Both the position numbers and the translations under genes were made by a program. A stretch of 64,000 nucleotides of DNA, taken from the NCBI GenBank assembly GCA_965232255.1, contig OZ246962.1:2418001-2482000 (forward strand). The letters are read 5' to 3'. Each line of letters opens with the position of its first letter. Position 1 is the stretch's first letter. Positions 62,489 to 64,000 of this stretch are shown piece by piece. A model generated the notes under the pieces. The model worked only from the letters and a program-made list of their open reading frames with translations, did not search any database and was not told the origin of the DNA. This stretch comes from Endozoicomonas sp965232255. GTDB taxonomy: Bacteria; Pseudomonadota; Gammaproteobacteria; Pseudomonadales; Endozoicomonadaceae.

Positions 62489-63307
62489 TTAATAACGGAA
62501 CATGCTGTCAGTTACGAACGGCCTGATGCGCTTCAGCACTTCTTTAAAGCAACTGCTGTTACCGGCCACCACCTGGTGGTTCTTCATGTAAGTGTGGCCA
62601 CCTCTGAAGTCGCCCACGAGACCGCCTGATTCCTGAATCAGTAAAACGCCAGCGGCCATATCGTAATCGTTCAGGCCAATTTCCCAGAAGGCATCCAGAC
62701 GCCCGGCAGCGACATAAGCCAGGTCCAGCGCCGCCGCACCGGCACGACGGATGCCAGCCGTATCGCCCAGCAGGGCTTGCATCATCTTCAGATAGTTGTC
62801 CAGATGATTGATGCCTGGTGACATAAACGGAATGCCTGTACCGATCAGGGCACCGTCCAATGTTCTGCGATTACCAACGCGGATGCGCTTGCTGTTCAGC
62901 ATGGCACCATGACCACGGCTGGCGCAGTATTCTTCTTCCCTTAGCGGATCGAGGACCACGGCGTGTTCAAGACGACCACGGTATTGTACCGCAATGGAAA
63001 CGGCAAAATGCGGGATACCATGGATGAAGTTGGTGGTGCCATCCAGTGGGTCAATGATCCAGAGGTAATCTTTGCCATCACCGGTGCCTTCACGGTGACC
63101 GCTTTCTTCACCGTAAAAACCATGGTCGGGATAAATTTTGCTCAACGAGGCGATGATGGCTTTCTCAGCCGCCTTGTCCACCTCGGTGACAAAATCATTT
63201 CGGCTCTTGAACTCAATATTGACATGGTCAAGATCCTGATAGGCTCGGGCAATAATTTCGCCAGCCTGGCGCGCTGCACGCAGCGCCATATTAACCATCG
63301 GTTGCAT
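62489..63307 (-). CDS. suhB: SuhB, inositol-1-monophosphatase family protein
   Basis: 272 residues from ATG. Metal-binding motifs GEESG, WIIDPLDGTTNFIHG and the late LNDYDMAAGVLLIQESGG are complete. The family hydrolyses inositol monophosphate; in enterobacteria SuhB also acts in rRNA antitermination. In related genomes it neighbours secF and trmJ, as here except for the inserted NSF-like gene. Divergent from trmJ, with 251 bases between that must carry both promoters. Confidence 0.96.
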   Translation of the reverse strand: MQPMVNMALRAARQAGEIIARAYQDLDHVNIEFKSRNDFVTEVDKAAEKAIIASLSKIYPDHGFYGEESGHREGTGDGKDYLWIIDPLDGTTNFIHGIPHFAVSIAVQYRGRLEHAVVLDPLREEEYCASRGHGAMLNSKRIRVGNRRTLDGALIGTGIPFMSPGINHLDNYLKMMQALLGDTAGIRRAGAAALDLAYVAAGRLDAFWEIGLNDYDMAAGVLLIQESGGLVGDFRGGHTYMKNHQVVAGNSSCFKEVLKRIRPFVTDSMFRY

Positions 63308-63558
63308 AGGCTAAGTTACATCTGAAATGTGAAAGATCGAATGGGGGATAATAATGCCTGGTTCACATTGCGAAATGGCACTATTTTTTGCGTACTATAC
63401 ATTAACAACGCCCTTTGCGTAATAAAAAAGTCCGCCGACCGTCTGCATTACAAGGCAACTGACGTTTAATAGACCAACGCAATACCTGCAAGTACTTGGC
63501 ATTGGCTGGATTTTGAGTACACTGGCGCATTGATATTACTCAGCTAGAGATTCCGGCG

Positions 63559-64000
63559 GTGCTCGACAATTTTTCCGAGAATATTTCCATTGTCCTGGTG
63601 AACCCTTCCCATCCCGGCAATATCGGGGCTGCGGCCCGGGCGATGAAAACCATGGGGCTGAGCCAGCTACGCTTGGTAACTCCCGATGAGTTCCCCTCCG
63701 GGACCGCCACTGCTTTGGCCTGCGGGGCTGACGATATTCTGAGCAGCGCTGGCGTGTATGCCACCCTGGACGAAGCCCTGGCCGATTGTCACTACGTGGT
63801 TGGTACCAGCGCCCGGGTTCGTGGTGTTTCCCTGCCTCTGGTAGACCCGCGTGAATGTGCTCGGAACATTATTGCTGAAGCCAAAAGCCAGAAAGTGGCG
63901 CTGATTTTTGGCCGGGAAGACAAAGGACTGACCAATGAGCAGTTACGGCGTTGCCATTTGCAAGTTCATATTCCCACCAACGAAGAGTTCAGTTCGCTTA
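63559..64000 (+). CDS. trmJ: TrmJ, tRNA (cytidine/uridine-32-2'-O)-methyltransferase, 3' end outside window
   Basis: 147 residues visible from GTG 63559; no ATG lies between an in-frame TGA at 63514-63516 and the conserved start. SIVLVNPSHPGNIGAAARAM and FGREDKGLTNEQL are the SpoU-type knot motifs 1 and 2 of TrmJ. It methylates position 32 of several tRNAs. In related genomes cysE and iscR follow. Confidence 0.92.
   Translation, partial: MLDNFSENISIVLVNPSHPGNIGAAARAMKTMGLSQLRLVTPDEFPSGTATALACGADDILSSAGVYATLDEALADCHYVVGTSARVRGVSLPLVDPRECARNIIAEAKSQKVALIFGREDKGLTNEQLRRCHLQVHIPTNEEFSSL

Noticed and set aside
1..64000. CRISPR arrays
   Set aside because: No regularly spaced repeats with unique spacers were seen; the only tandem repeats are the 105-bp and 17-bp ones listed.

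Overview
The window looks like a chromosomal segment of a host-associated marine gammaproteobacterium, most likely Endozoicomonas-like. This is inference: the housekeeping order queA-tgt-yajC-secD-secF-suhB-trmJ is gammaproteobacterial, and it is interleaved with eukaryote-like genes, disordered proline-rich proteins, GH92 mannosidase pieces and very many insertion sequences. No rRNA is present. One tRNA is seen, tRNA-Leu(CAA).

Layout. 1-843: C-terminal part of a GH92 alpha-mannosidase. 997-2240: a stand-alone tnpB element. 2374-5004: a large unknown protein. 5547-11264: an island of disordered Pro/Ser/Gly-rich proteins, one on + and five or six on a tightly packed minus-strand operon. Five of them share an N-terminal pattern and an L-x-G-A/G-S-type motif near residues 53-78, so they look like one family of secreted host-directed proteins. 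11643-14770: two tnpB elements on either side of a broken GH92 gene. 15148-16568: fructose-type PTS IIC and IIB behind an FNR-type box. 16743-17288: a protein with three C2H2 zinc fingers. 17325-28860 (minus): an uninterrupted eleven-gene [NiFe]-hydrogenase operon, hypB-hypC-hypD-hypE-hypA, small subunit, large subunit, cytochrome b, protease, HypF-related protein, hypF. It appears to encode a complete membrane-bound uptake hydrogenase with its maturation proteins. 29140-30724: an intact tnpB element. 30873-33210: a DHFR/RibD-like reductase and a SWIM zinc-finger protein. 33245-33948: IS3 and IS66 remnants. 33989-43693 (minus): druH-druE, a type III Druantia anti-phage system. 43806-45432: IS5 remnant and an intact IS3-family element.

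46878-64000 carries the housekeeping block: tRNA-Leu, queA, tgt, yajC, secD, secF, suhB (minus) and trmJ (cut by the window end). It is broken twice. Between tgt and yajC lie about 7 kb of nested mobile DNA (truncated tnpB, IS4, an integron-type gene cassette with an attC-like site, IS66 split by IS982, an intact tnpB) plus an outer-membrane protein gene whose 3' end was cut off by the tnpB element. Between secF and suhB sits a 755-residue AAA protein that resembles eukaryotic NSF/Sec18 along most of its length.

The most unusual content is the NSF-like ATPase, the C2H2 zinc-finger protein and the disordered-protein operon. All three are plausibly aimed at a eukaryotic host. No secretion apparatus is encoded in the window, so delivery is not shown. 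The Druantia locus is a known system type.
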